Shown piece by piece: positions 1 to 8,062 of a stretch of DNA of 45,547 nt. The translations under genes were made by a program, and so were the position numbers. The notes under the pieces are model-generated. The model was given only the letters and a program-made list of their open reading frames with translations, was not told the DNA's origin and made no database searches. This stretch comes from an uncultured Bacillota bacterium. GTDB lineage: Bacteria; Bacillota; Clostridia; Peptostreptococcales; Anaerovoracaceae. Every line of letters begins with the position of its first letter. The stretch's first letter is position 1. The stretch spans positions 1 through 45,547 of the forward strand of contig CASFMJ010000102.1 of the NCBI GenBank assembly GCA_949295785.1, in the 5' to 3' direction.

Positions 1-148
1 AAGTCTGTGAGCATATGTATCCAAACTTTCTGAACTGAATAAATCCTAAACGGATTGTGATGTAGATACCGCCGCCTACTATCAGGACCAGGATAGGTAA
101 TCCCCAGAACCAGTTACCGAATGCGGCGATTGCTTCGAGAATAAACAT
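1..148 (-). CDS. Sodium:alanine symporter (AGCS family), N-terminal fragment
   Basis: The first 49 codons of a minus-strand gene are visible; the rest lies beyond the window edge. The start ATG at 148 is preceded by AGAAAGGAA. The product begins MFILEAIAAFGNWFWGLPIL and continues with a hydrophobic stretch rich in Gly, Ile and Leu, followed by a TIRLGFIQFRKF-type motif. A WGLP segment followed by GxYxTIRLxFIQ is typical of the first membrane segment of AGCS carriers, which import alanine or glycine with Na+ across the cytoplasmic membrane. The transported amino acid cannot be told from this piece. The gene is co-oriented with thrS but separated from it by a terminator, so it is probably a separate transcript. 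Confidence 0.75.
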   Translation of the reverse strand, partial: MFILEAIAAFGNWFWGLPILVLIVGGGIYITIRLGFIQFRKFGYICSQT

Positions 149-331
149 AGTATTATTCCTTTCTTGAACAATAATTCCGCTCTGATTTAATATGCATTTT
201 AATTATATGCTCCCATTTCACCTAATTAAATGCACAAAAGTGTTAAGAACTGTTAGACGTTCGTATATTTTTTGTTAAAAATTTCAGATATGTTATCGAA
301 TGCATATTTTGTATCATGCAGGTATGGCAGA

Positions 332-368
332 AATATAAAACCCTCCACTGCGTTTTTCGCCGGGAGGG
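332..368 (-). terminator. Rho-independent terminator after thrS
   Basis: On the minus strand a CCCTCC / GGAGGG stem (363-368 paired with 341-346) closes a loop containing CGGCGAAAAACGC and is followed by TTTTATATTT. It sits about 45 bp past the thrS stop codon. Confidence 0.8.
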
Positions 369-411
369 CTTATGTCTAAACTATATTTAATGTAGATTAT
401 CTATTAACAAT

Positions 412-2157
412 TTACATTTTCTTTGTTTTTATCTCCTCGACGAGTTTTTCGATGAACTCATCTACTTTCATTTCGCCAAGTTCCCCTTCTTTTCCTGAAC
501 GTACGGAAACAGTACCGGCTTCCTGCTCTTTTTCCCCTATGACACACATATAATTTACACGCTGATTTCTGGCTTCTCTGAGCTTGTAGCCTATCTTTTC
601 GTTCCTCACATCAACTTCTACTCTCAGACCGGCATCTTCCATGCGTTTTTTCAGTTCGAAAGCATAGCCGGAAAACTTTTCTGTCACTGTCATCAGTCTT
701 ACCTGCACAGGAGCAAGCCAGAGCGGGAATTTGCCTGCACAGTGTTCAATTAATATTCCTATAAATCTTTCGATAGAACCGAAAATAACTCTGTGTATCA
801 TTACAGGTCTGTGTTTTTCACCATCCGGTCCGATATATGTCAGATCGAATCTCTGGGGCATCTGCATATCTAACTGGATGGTTCCGCACTGCCATGTTCT
901 TCCTATAGAATCCTGAAGATGGAAATCCAGTTTTGGACCGTAGAAGGCGCCGTCACCTTCGTTTATCACGAAGGGTACACCCATCTCTTCAATGGCATTT
1001 CTTAAAGCGTTTTCAGCCATTTCCCATTCTTCGTCAGTTCCCATGGAATCTTCCGGTCTTGTAGAAAGTTCCACATGATACTCAAACCCAAACATCTTAT
1101 ATACATCATCACAGAACTTTGCAACATTTTTTATCTCGTCGTTTACCTGTTCCGGAAGCATGAATATATGGGCATCATCCTGTGTGAATGTTCTTACTCT
1201 CATCAGTCCATGAAGAGCTCCTGAAAGTTCATGTCTGTGGACCTGTCCCAGTTCACCACAGCGAATGGGGAATTCTCTGTAAGACCACATCTTACGTTTA
1301 TATACAAGCATGGAACCGGGGCAGTTCATGGGCTTAACCGCATAATCCTCATCATCTATCTTTGTAAAGTACATATTATCCTTGTAGTGATCCCAGTGCC
1401 CGGATGTTCTCCAGAGCTGCTCGTTAAGAATCAGAGGCGTTTTGATCTCCTCGTATCCTCTTTTGACATGCTCCTGTCTCCAGAATGCCTCGAGCTCATT
1501 TCTTATGATCATTCCCTTTGGCAGGAAGAACGGAAATCCCGGACCTTCTTCCGTAAGCATAAAAAGATCCATTTCCTTGCCTATTTTACGATGGTCACGC
1601 TTTTTAGCTTCTTCCATCTTTGTTATATATTCATCCAGAAGTTCCTGAGTAGGAAAAGCCGTTGCATATATTCTCTGAAGCATCTGTCTGTCAGAATCAC
1701 CTCTCCAGTATGCTCCGGCCACGCTCATCAGTTTAAATGCTTTTATTTTTCCTGTGGATGCCATGTGAGGCCCTGCACACAGGTCTACAAAATCACCCTG
1801 CTTATAGAATGATATAACTGCATCCTCAGGAAGGTCTTTTATCAGTTCCACTTTATAAGGCTCGTTCTTTTCCTCCATATATTTTATGGCCTCTTCTCTT
1901 GGCAGCTCAAATCTTTCCAGAGGGTAGTTAGCCTGAACGATTCTTTTCATTTCTTTCTGGATTTTAATGAAATCTTCCTCGCTGAATTTATGGTCGGAAT
2001 CAAAATCATAATAGAATCCGTTATCTATTGCCGGTCCTATGGCCAGTTTAGTATCCGGCCACAGGCGTTTTACGGCCTGAGCCATTATATGTGAAGCAGT
2101 ATGTCTGTAATCATGTCTTACCTGCTCGTCTTCCCAGTTCAATTGTTCTTTTGCCAT
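412..2157 (-). CDS. thrS: Threonyl-tRNA synthetase lacking the TGS domain
   Basis: Charges tRNA-Thr with threonine in the cytoplasm. The 581-residue protein opens almost at once with the editing-domain motif HTASHIMAQA (around residue 20). It then shows the class II core with the zinc and active-site region MNCPGSM, RCGELGQVHRHELSGALHGL (motif 2), and IHRVIFGSIERFIGILIEH (motif 3), and ends with the anticodon-binding domain. Typical bacterial ThrS is about 640 residues because of an N-terminal TGS domain of about 60 residues; that domain is absent, and no open frame upstream could encode it. The ATG at 2157 is preferred: AAAGGTG lies 6-7 nt upstream. An in-frame GTG at 2166 is the alternative. 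The roughly 100-nt leader has no T-box sequence. Confidence 0.95.
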   Translation of the reverse strand: MAKEQLNWEDEQVRHDYRHTASHIMAQAVKRLWPDTKLAIGPAIDNGFYYDFDSDHKFSEEDFIKIQKEMKRIVQANYPLERFELPREEAIKYMEEKNEPYKVELIKDLPEDAVISFYKQGDFVDLCAGPHMASTGKIKAFKLMSVAGAYWRGDSDRQMLQRIYATAFPTQELLDEYITKMEEAKKRDHRKIGKEMDLFMLTEEGPGFPFFLPKGMIIRNELEAFWRQEHVKRGYEEIKTPLILNEQLWRTSGHWDHYKDNMYFTKIDDEDYAVKPMNCPGSMLVYKRKMWSYREFPIRCGELGQVHRHELSGALHGLMRVRTFTQDDAHIFMLPEQVNDEIKNVAKFCDDVYKMFGFEYHVELSTRPEDSMGTDEEWEMAENALRNAIEEMGVPFVINEGDGAFYGPKLDFHLQDSIGRTWQCGTIQLDMQMPQRFDLTYIGPDGEKHRPVMIHRVIFGSIERFIGILIEHCAGKFPLWLAPVQVRLMTVTEKFSGYAFELKKRMEDAGLRVEVDVRNEKIGYKLREARNQRVNYMCVIGEKEQEAGTVSVRSGKEGELGEMKVDEFIEKLVEEIKTKKM

Positions 2158-2263
2158 TTTTTTCACCTTTTTCTTTCAATATATAGCCGAATATAGCTGA
2201 TGACCCGAAACAGTGGTTAAACACCATGTCAAAAGTCAAAATCACTTGTGCTTACAATGTTTA

Positions 2264-2293
2264 ATTATATAATAACATTATGGGATGTGTCAA
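2264..2293 (-). promoter_or_regulatory. thrS promoter
   Basis: On the minus strand, TTGACA (2293-2288) and TATAAT (2269-2264) are separated by 18 bp. This predicts a leader of about 100 nt before the thrS ATG at 2157. No threonine codon run or T-box motif was seen in the leader. Confidence 0.85.
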
Positions 2294-2392
2294 TTTTTTT
2301 ATCTATGTGAATTAAGTTATTTAGAATTTGAAACATTTCTGGTTTTTGCTGTGTCAATTATGTGAAGATGCCCTTGCAGTATTGAAAATACA

Positions 2393-2421
2393 TTGCCAAT
2401 GGTGTCTAAACATGGTATTAT
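2393..2421 (+). promoter_or_regulatory. Promoter of the plus-strand teichoic acid pair
   Basis: TTGCCA (2393-2398) and TATTAT (2416-2421) with a 17-bp spacer, about 35 bp before the ATG at 2456. Confidence 0.6.
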
Positions 2422-2455
2422 GTTTAAGTCATAATTTATTGAATTGGGGAAAGTC

Positions 2456-2884
2456 ATGATCAAAATAAACAAGATATTCTGGAAAAGAACATATTTATTT
2501 ATAGAATACAGCAGCGATGCTCCCGTTGATATTTTTCTTAAAAATCAGGACAGCGGCAGAAAAGTTTTATTGGAAAGCCGACTCCTTAACAGCAATTATT
2601 ATCGGGCAAAACTAAATGTAACCATTGCTAACGGAAGAGATCTTCTTGAGGCAGGTTACTGGGATATAGTTTCCGATGCGTCAGATGAACCTGTGGAATG
2701 TTCTTCCTGCATACTTTCTGATCCTTTCATAGGACAGCGTATTTTCAGGTATACATCCAGATTCTATTCCTACACATTCAGGCTCAAAACCTGTGGAAAC
2801 AGCGTCATAATCATAAACAGACACTATATGTCAGTAAAAAAAGAAGCAGACGAAAAAAGCTTTGTTGAAAATTTTTTCAGCTGA
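2456..2884 (+). CDS. Free-standing N-terminal-like domain of a TagF-type transferase
   Basis: Function unknown. The 142-residue protein begins MIKINKIFWKRTYLFIEYSS and aligns by eye with the first 80 or so residues of the next gene product: both have K-[IM]-x-W near the start, then L-x-IEY-x-SD, then DI-x-L, and a G-x-W-x-[IA]-V near residue 75. It has no glycerophosphotransferase motifs, so it is not itself an enzyme of that family. The ATG at 2456 has GGGGA 5 nt upstream; an in-frame TTG at 2444 overlaps this site and is less likely. The next gene follows after 16 bp with its own strong ribosome binding site, so the two are probably co-transcribed. It may bind the same polymer or partner as the equivalent domain of its neighbour. 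Confidence 0.75.
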   Translation: MIKINKIFWKRTYLFIEYSSDAPVDIFLKNQDSGRKVLLESRLLNSNYYRAKLNVTIANGRDLLEAGYWDIVSDASDEPVECSSCILSDPFIGQRIFRYTSRFYSYTFRLKTCGNSVIIINRHYMSVKKEADEKSFVENFFS

Positions 2885-2900
2885 TAAAGGAGTAAGCTAA

Positions 2901-4535
2901 ATGTTTAATGTTATTATAAAAAAAATGCACTGGGAAGACGGACTTTTGCATATAGAATATGAATCTGACGATAATACCGATATCATACTATATTCCAAAA
3001 AGCTTAAAGAAACAAAAGAAATTGATTCTGATGAAAAAAGCGGATATAAAACAGTTTCCATAACATTCTTTGACAGAAATACCAGAACAATATTCCAAAA
3101 GGGCCGCTGGCGAGCAGTAAGTGTGATAGATGAAGAAACCATACTTCCGGCTCAGCTTTCAGACGATATAATGCTCAATATCGAAGATTACACCAGGTGC
3201 TTTTATAATGATGATTTCAGCAAGGCTGTAGTTGTATCCCCCATAATAATGAATTACCCCTCTGAAGGTATTCAGGGTGTGGCTTTTGAAGTATCCTACA
3301 TAATACCATATGAACCGGGCGACTACAGAAGGACTTTTGCCACAGCAAAGCGGGAGGCTACTTCATTTAGAAATTTCAGAGGTAAATGCGGATTTATAAT
3401 TGCCAAATGGATGCTGAACAGGTATTACAGAATTCTGGCATCACTTTATAAAAAAACAGGCCGGCGGATTCTTATCATGTCTGAAAACCGAAACGGTATT
3501 ATGGATAATCTTGAAGCAATAGATACACGGCTGAAAGAACGAGGTCTTGATAAACAGTTTAAGATCACTTATCATTTCAGAAACATTTTTGCCGGAAGGC
3601 AGAACCCTTTCAGCTGGCTCAGGACTTTAGCCCTTATTGCAAAACATGATTATATTTTTGTGGACGATTATGCTCCCATTTTTTCTTTCCTTGATCTTGA
3701 CAAAAGAACTGTTCTTGTCCAGGTATGGCATGCCGGTTTCGGATTTAAACTTGTGGGTTACGGACGCTTCGGCATAAAAGGTTCACCTCATCCTGTAAAA
3801 TCATGTCACAGAAAATATACCTATGCTCTTATAGGAAATGACTACCTGAGAGAAATATATTCGGAAGTATTCGGAATAGAAAAAGAAGCTTTACTTGCTA
3901 CCGGGATGCCGCGGCTGGAACACTTTCTGGATAAATCGCATATGGACGATGTGACCGCATCATTTTATGAAACTTTTCCTGAACTTAAAGGAAAACGTAT
4001 AATAACTTTCGCTCCTACATACAGGGGGAGTAACCAGAAAAATGCTTACTATGATTTTTCCAAACTGGATTTTGACAGGCTATATGAGTTCTGTAAGGAA
4101 ACTGATACCGTATTTATAATAAAGCAGCATCATTTCCTCAGAGAAAAGGCCCCCATCGTACCGGAACAATCTGATGTCTTCTACGAATGCTCTGATTACA
4201 AACTCAACGATCTGTTTTATGTCACAGATGTATTGATAACGGACTATTCGTCATGTTTCTATGACTTCCTGCTTCTTGGAAGACCGGTTCTGTTCTTTAC
4301 TTACGACAGGGCAGTCTATTCAGCCACAAGAGGCGTACACAGACCCATAACAAAAGTCGCTCCCGGCACAATATGCGACGACTTTGATCAGCTTTTAGAA
4401 GCATTGAGAACCGAAAATTACGGCAATATGGAGGCAGTAAATTTCCTGAAAGATAAATGTACCACAAACAAAATGCTTGCCAGTGACAAAGTCATAGATT
4501 ATATACTTCTCCATAAAGATGTACAGGATATATAA
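2901..4535 (+). CDS. CDP-glycerol/CDP-ribitol glycerophosphotransferase family (TagF/TarL-like)
   Basis: Predicted membrane-associated polymerase that transfers polyol-phosphate from a CDP-activated donor to the growing wall teichoic acid chain on the cytoplasmic face. The 544-residue protein has an N-terminal all-beta-looking domain (about 1-110), a linker, and a GT-B-like catalytic half. That half shows VQVWHAGFGFK (about 275), ATGMPRLEHF (about 335), FAPTYRGS, FIIKQHHFLRE (about 410) and DVLITDYSSCFYDFLLLGRPVLFF (about 440), which are hallmarks of the family. AAAGGAG lies 8 nt before the ATG. Donor specificity cannot be read from the sequence; the nearby TarI/TarJ genes make ribitol-phosphate plausible. 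It converges on the minus-strand teichoic acid operon. Confidence 0.88.
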   Translation: MFNVIIKKMHWEDGLLHIEYESDDNTDIILYSKKLKETKEIDSDEKSGYKTVSITFFDRNTRTIFQKGRWRAVSVIDEETILPAQLSDDIMLNIEDYTRCFYNDDFSKAVVVSPIIMNYPSEGIQGVAFEVSYIIPYEPGDYRRTFATAKREATSFRNFRGKCGFIIAKWMLNRYYRILASLYKKTGRRILIMSENRNGIMDNLEAIDTRLKERGLDKQFKITYHFRNIFAGRQNPFSWLRTLALIAKHDYIFVDDYAPIFSFLDLDKRTVLVQVWHAGFGFKLVGYGRFGIKGSPHPVKSCHRKYTYALIGNDYLREIYSEVFGIEKEALLATGMPRLEHFLDKSHMDDVTASFYETFPELKGKRIITFAPTYRGSNQKNAYYDFSKLDFDRLYEFCKETDTVFIIKQHHFLREKAPIVPEQSDVFYECSDYKLNDLFYVTDVLITDYSSCFYDFLLLGRPVLFFTYDRAVYSATRGVHRPITKVAPGTICDDFDQLLEALRTENYGNMEAVNFLKDKCTTNKMLASDKVIDYILLHKDVQDI

Positions 4536-4560
4536 CAAATCAATTTATCTACTCTAATTT

Positions 4561-4595
4561 AAAAGCTGATATGAACGCATATCAGCTTTTTTATT
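4561..4595. terminator. Bidirectional terminator between convergent teichoic acid units
   Basis: A perfect 13-bp stem (4561-4573 with 4578-4590), four-base loop AACG, A-rich on one side and T-rich on the other. It can end both the plus-strand pair and the minus-strand operon. Confidence 0.85.
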
Positions 4596-4629
4596 TTATC
4601 ACGCTTTTATTTGTGTAAACTTTTTTCAG

Positions 4630-5676
4630 TTATCTGCAAGTCAGCAGAATTTTCCCCTTGACTTCTTTGTTCTTGAACATCTTAAACGCCTTATCTGCTT
4701 CGGAAAGATCAAATTCTTTATGGACCATACCTTCTATATACTTTAAATCGCCTTTGGCAAAATGATCCCTCGTCAAAGTCCATTCATTTCCCGGCCACGG
4801 GTTGGAATATGACATCCATGAGCCTGTAAGATAGAATTCTTTTCTGTTCATCTGCTCCCACTGGGCAGGAGTAAATATAAGATCAGATGTAGGGGTCCCT
4901 ATAAAACATATTCTTGCCTTGTTGGCTGCAAGTTCAAATGCCATATGCATTGTAACAACAGAACCTGCTGTTTCAAAGATATAATCATATCCTTTTCCAT
5001 CTGTCAGTTCCATTGCCTTTTTCATATAATCGTCTTCAGCAGTCCATACCACCTCATCTACTCCGGCAGCCTGAGACAGTTCAAGTTTCTCCTTAATGTA
5101 TTCAAAGGCCACAACTTTTTCTGCACCTAATATTTTTGCCCACTGCATGGCAAAAAGTCCCACAGTTCCGCCTCCGAGAACCGCAACAGTCTTGCCCGGC
5201 CGAAAATCTGCCTGCTTGAGTCCGTGAAGGGCAATGGTTGACGGTTCAAACAACGCCACTTCTTCAAAAGGTATATTCTTATCCACTTTTAAAACATTCT
5301 GTGACGGCAGAACCACGTACTCGGCGAAAGTTCCGTCCTGCCTTGATCCTACAAAGCTGTAATGCCTGCATAATGAAAAATTACCCATTTTACAGTCATC
5401 ACATTCCATACAAGGTACCAGCGGAATTCCGGCAACATGATCGCCGATTTCAAGTCCCTGAACACCTTGCCCGATCTCGGTTATATACCCTCCGCATTCA
5501 TGGCCTAATATAAGAGGATATTTTCTTGCGCCATTTGATAATACTCTAGGAACATCTGAGCCACATATTCCCGATGCTATAACTCTCACCTTAACAGTTC
5601 CCGGCTTCACCTCTGGTTCGGGATAATCGCTTTCATATCTTATATCTTCATTGTCGTATAATACAGCTGCTTTCAT
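4630..5676 (-). CDS. tarJ: Ribulose-5-phosphate reductase TarJ-like (zinc alcohol dehydrogenase family)
   Basis: Predicted to reduce ribulose 5-phosphate to ribitol 5-phosphate with NADPH, supplying TarI. The 348-residue protein is a medium-chain dehydrogenase: catalytic zinc ligands in GICGSDV (about 38) and GHECGG (about 60), a structural-zinc cluster C-x2-C-x2-C-x7-C in the segment CMECDDCKMGNFSLC (about 90), and a nucleotide-binding loop VLGGGTVGLFAMQ (about 168). It is the last gene of the teichoic acid operon, 36 bp after tarI, the usual partner. From sequence alone it could be another sugar-alcohol dehydrogenase; the assignment rests on the tarI neighbour. Confidence 0.82.
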   Translation of the reverse strand: MKAAVLYDNEDIRYESDYPEPEVKPGTVKVRVIASGICGSDVPRVLSNGARKYPLILGHECGGYITEIGQGVQGLEIGDHVAGIPLVPCMECDDCKMGNFSLCRHYSFVGSRQDGTFAEYVVLPSQNVLKVDKNIPFEEVALFEPSTIALHGLKQADFRPGKTVAVLGGGTVGLFAMQWAKILGAEKVVAFEYIKEKLELSQAAGVDEVVWTAEDDYMKKAMELTDGKGYDYIFETAGSVVTMHMAFELAANKARICFIGTPTSDLIFTPAQWEQMNRKEFYLTGSWMSYSNPWPGNEWTLTRDHFAKGDLKYIEGMVHKEFDLSEADKAFKMFKNKEVKGKILLTCR

Positions 5677-5712
5677 GAGCTCACCTTCCTTTCAAGTATT
5701 TCATAAGCCTGT

Positions 5713-6423
5713 TTATTGTTCAAAGAAATATGTGTTTACAAGCTTTTTAAACACCTTCATATCATTCTCATATGTTATTTTCAAGTTTATGATGTCGGCC
5801 TGTATTACCTTCATGTCTATGCCGTGAGCCAGCGCTATGGCTCCCGCTGATGTCATCTTTTCAAATTCTTCCTTATCTGCATTATTGTATATTCTATATA
5901 TGTCACCAAATCTGAACGCCTCAGGTGAAGCTCCTGAAACAATCTCCTGCCTTGGTACAACTTCTTCGATAAAGTGATCACTGTTCATCCTGTATACCGT
6001 ATCGTACTGAAAAGCTCCCAATGTAGCTCCGCCATAACGGTTGACAGCATCAATGACATTTTTGGTTCCTTCTATGTCAACATAAGGATGTGTCGCATCA
6101 TGGACAAGCACCACATCTTTTTCCTCTGCAAAGCTGTTTATCTCCTTTAGGCCGTTAAAAACTGACTCTGACCGTGTCTTGCCACCGGCAGTCACATGCC
6201 ATGGGACATTGATCTCACATTTTTTCGCCCACTGTTCTACAAAATCAAGCCAGTCTGGATGAGAAACTATTACAATTTCGTTTATCTCAGGCATCTGACT
6301 GTATTTTTTTATTATATACGCAAATACCGGTATATCTTCTATCTCTATATATTGTTTGGGAATGTCAGCTCCAAATCTTGTGCCGCTTCCCCCCATCATC
6401 ATCAATAAAATGTTCCTGTTCAT
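5713..6423 (-). CDS. tarI: Ribitol-5-phosphate cytidylyltransferase TarI
   Basis: Predicted to make CDP-ribitol from CTP and ribitol 5-phosphate. The 236-residue protein has the IspD/TarI fold signatures: MMMGGSGTRFG with PKQY a few residues on (CTP binding, about residues 8-25), AGGKTRSESV (about 80), and VLVHDATHPYVD (about 105). Its length equals that of known TarI proteins. The related enzyme IspD shares these motifs, but the tarJ and tagGH neighbours favour TarI. It starts 2 bp after the tagH stop region, and the weak upstream GGGAAA suggests translational coupling. Confidence 0.85.
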   Translation of the reverse strand: MNRNILLMMMGGSGTRFGADIPKQYIEIEDIPVFAYIIKKYSQMPEINEIVIVSHPDWLDFVEQWAKKCEINVPWHVTAGGKTRSESVFNGLKEINSFAEEKDVVLVHDATHPYVDIEGTKNVIDAVNRYGGATLGAFQYDTVYRMNSDHFIEEVVPRQEIVSGASPEAFRFGDIYRIYNNADKEEFEKMTSAGAIALAHGIDMKVIQADIINLKITYENDMKVFKKLVNTYFFEQ

Positions 6424-6425
6424 TT

Positions 6426-7148
6426 TTACAATTTCCCATATGCCTCCACGGCCTTATCTATATCTCCGTCGAACACTATTCTGCCTTTCTCCATTACTAT
6501 GCCTCTGGTGCAGAATTCCCTGGCAGTTTCAAGAGCATGGGTAACGAATAAAAAAGTTACATTACCGCTGTTCATGATTTCTGACACCTTATTTGTGCAT
6601 TTCTTCTTGAAATTCTTATCTCCCACACTCAGGGCCTCATCCACTATGAGTATCTCCGGCTCTACGTTGGCATTTATAGCAAATCCCAGTCTTGCTTTCA
6701 TACCGCTGGAATAAGTTCTTACCGGCTGATCTATATAGTCACCTATATCCGCAAAATCAACGATTGCAGGTTCCAGTTCCTTTATTTCCTTATCATTCAT
6801 TCCCATAAGATTGCATTTAAGATATATATTTTCACGTCCGCTGAATTCACCGTCAAATCCTGCAGTAAGTTCCAGAAGTGCACTTACTCTTCCATTGACA
6901 GTAATCTCGCCTTCGGTAGGAAAACTTACACCTGTTATCATCTTCATTATAGTAGATTTTCCGGCACCGTTTTTGCCTAGAAAAGCTACCCCCTGACCTC
7001 TTGGTATTTCAAAGGTCATATTATCTATTGCCTTATTTTCCTTATATTTTATCTTCTTGCTGAATATCCCCAGAAATCTGGCCTTATCACTCTTGTAAAG
7101 CTTGTATCTTTTTGTCACATTTTCGAATTTTATAGCTATGTTATCCAT
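6426..7148 (-). CDS. tagH: Teichoic acid export ABC transporter, ATP-binding protein TagH-like
   Basis: Drives export of the finished lipid-linked polymer through TagG. The 240-residue protein has Walker A GKNGAGKST (about 58), an ABC signature with YSSGMKARLGFA (about 145) and Walker B ILIVDEALSVGD (about 165), plus the EIxG/FSGRENIYL segment seen in the polysaccharide-export (TagH/KpsT/Wzt) subgroup. It lacks the C-terminal extracytoplasmic extension of B. subtilis TagH, as many clostridial versions do. GAGGT precedes the ATG; the gene begins 11 bp after tagG. A lipopolysaccharide or capsule-type exporter subunit would look similar; context decides. Confidence 0.88.
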   Translation of the reverse strand: MDNIAIKFENVTKRYKLYKSDKARFLGIFSKKIKYKENKAIDNMTFEIPRGQGVAFLGKNGAGKSTIMKMITGVSFPTEGEITVNGRVSALLELTAGFDGEFSGRENIYLKCNLMGMNDKEIKELEPAIVDFADIGDYIDQPVRTYSSGMKARLGFAINANVEPEILIVDEALSVGDKNFKKKCTNKVSEIMNSGNVTFLFVTHALETAREFCTRGIVMEKGRIVFDGDIDKAVEAYGKL

Positions 7149-7159
7149 AAATTACCTCT

Positions 7160-7966
7160 TTAAAGAACATCTGGTATATCTTTATATAGTTTTTTATATG
7201 CCCATAATGCAAGGAGCATCATTATTGCCAATACTATAAGGTAGCACTTTATCTCATCATATGCTTCAAAAAACCATGTCTTATCAATAAATACATGCCT
7301 GTACCCGCTGGCGATTATGGTCACCGGATTATAATGTAAAATCGTTCTTATCCATGGAACGTCTATAGAATTAACATTGTACATTATTCCTGAAATCCAG
7401 AAAATTGCCGTGTTAAATGCTTTGACAAGGTTAAGAAAATCCTTGCTGATTGCCGAAAGCATACCTGCAAACAAAGCCCATGACGAGAAAAATAAAAACA
7501 TCATGAACATATAGAGCGGCAGTTGAAGATAATATTTATCCGGCCAGTGACCGAAACCGATAAATATCATAATCGTTATCAGGAGAAGCCCTATATGAAT
7601 CACCAGCTTTGAAAGACTGTTGAATGTAGGTATTACCGAAACAGGGAATTTCATTTTAGTAACAAGGTGTTTATGCTCCCGTATGCACCCTGCTCCGCCT
7701 GTAATCATCTCCTGCATATAGAACCATGGTAAAAAACCTGCAATCAGCCAGAGAAAAAACGGATATCCGTCAACATCTCCGCCTGCTCTCAATCCGTAAT
7801 TAAAGGCGAACCAGAATACAAATATGGTAACTACCGGTTTTATTATTGCCCACATCCAGCCAAGAGCTGCTCCTCTATAGGTCTTGATAAGATCTGATTT
7901 GGCAAGTTTAAATATCTGCTTTTTGTATATCAGATGCTCTTCTATTATCCTCTTTAATGCTTCCAC
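7160..7966 (-). CDS. tagG: Teichoic acid export ABC transporter permease TagG-like
   Basis: Membrane half of the exporter that flips lipid-linked teichoic acid. The 268-residue protein belongs to the ABC-2 polysaccharide-export type: N-terminal amphipathic segment with LIKTYRGAALGWMWAIIKP (about 28), about six membrane spans, and the EHKHLVTKMKFPVSVIP motif (about 98) typical of the family. The start is a GTG at 7966 with AAGGA about 9 nt upstream. It is followed by tagH. Confidence 0.87.
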   Translation of the reverse strand: MEALKRIIEEHLIYKKQIFKLAKSDLIKTYRGAALGWMWAIIKPVVTIFVFWFAFNYGLRAGGDVDGYPFFLWLIAGFLPWFYMQEMITGGAGCIREHKHLVTKMKFPVSVIPTFNSLSKLVIHIGLLLITIMIFIGFGHWPDKYYLQLPLYMFMMFLFFSSWALFAGMLSAISKDFLNLVKAFNTAIFWISGIMYNVNSIDVPWIRTILHYNPVTIIASGYRHVFIDKTWFFEAYDEIKCYLIVLAIMMLLALWAYKKLYKDIPDVL

Positions 7967-8062
7967 TTTAATGTCCTTTTTGTAAATCTTATATGTATAT
8001 TATGTAAAAACATCAATATATTTTATTCGATAGTAATTTGTCTGTCAAGTCCCGGTGAAAGA

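Noticed and set aside
1231..1812. 193-codon plus-strand frame inside thrS
   Set aside because: It lies antisense within a fully conserved synthetase and has no ribosome binding site. It is a shadow of the real gene.
2167..2263. Possible T-box leader before thrS
   Set aside because: The leader is only about 100 nt and lacks the T-box core sequence and an antiterminator/terminator pair. A plain promoter explains it.
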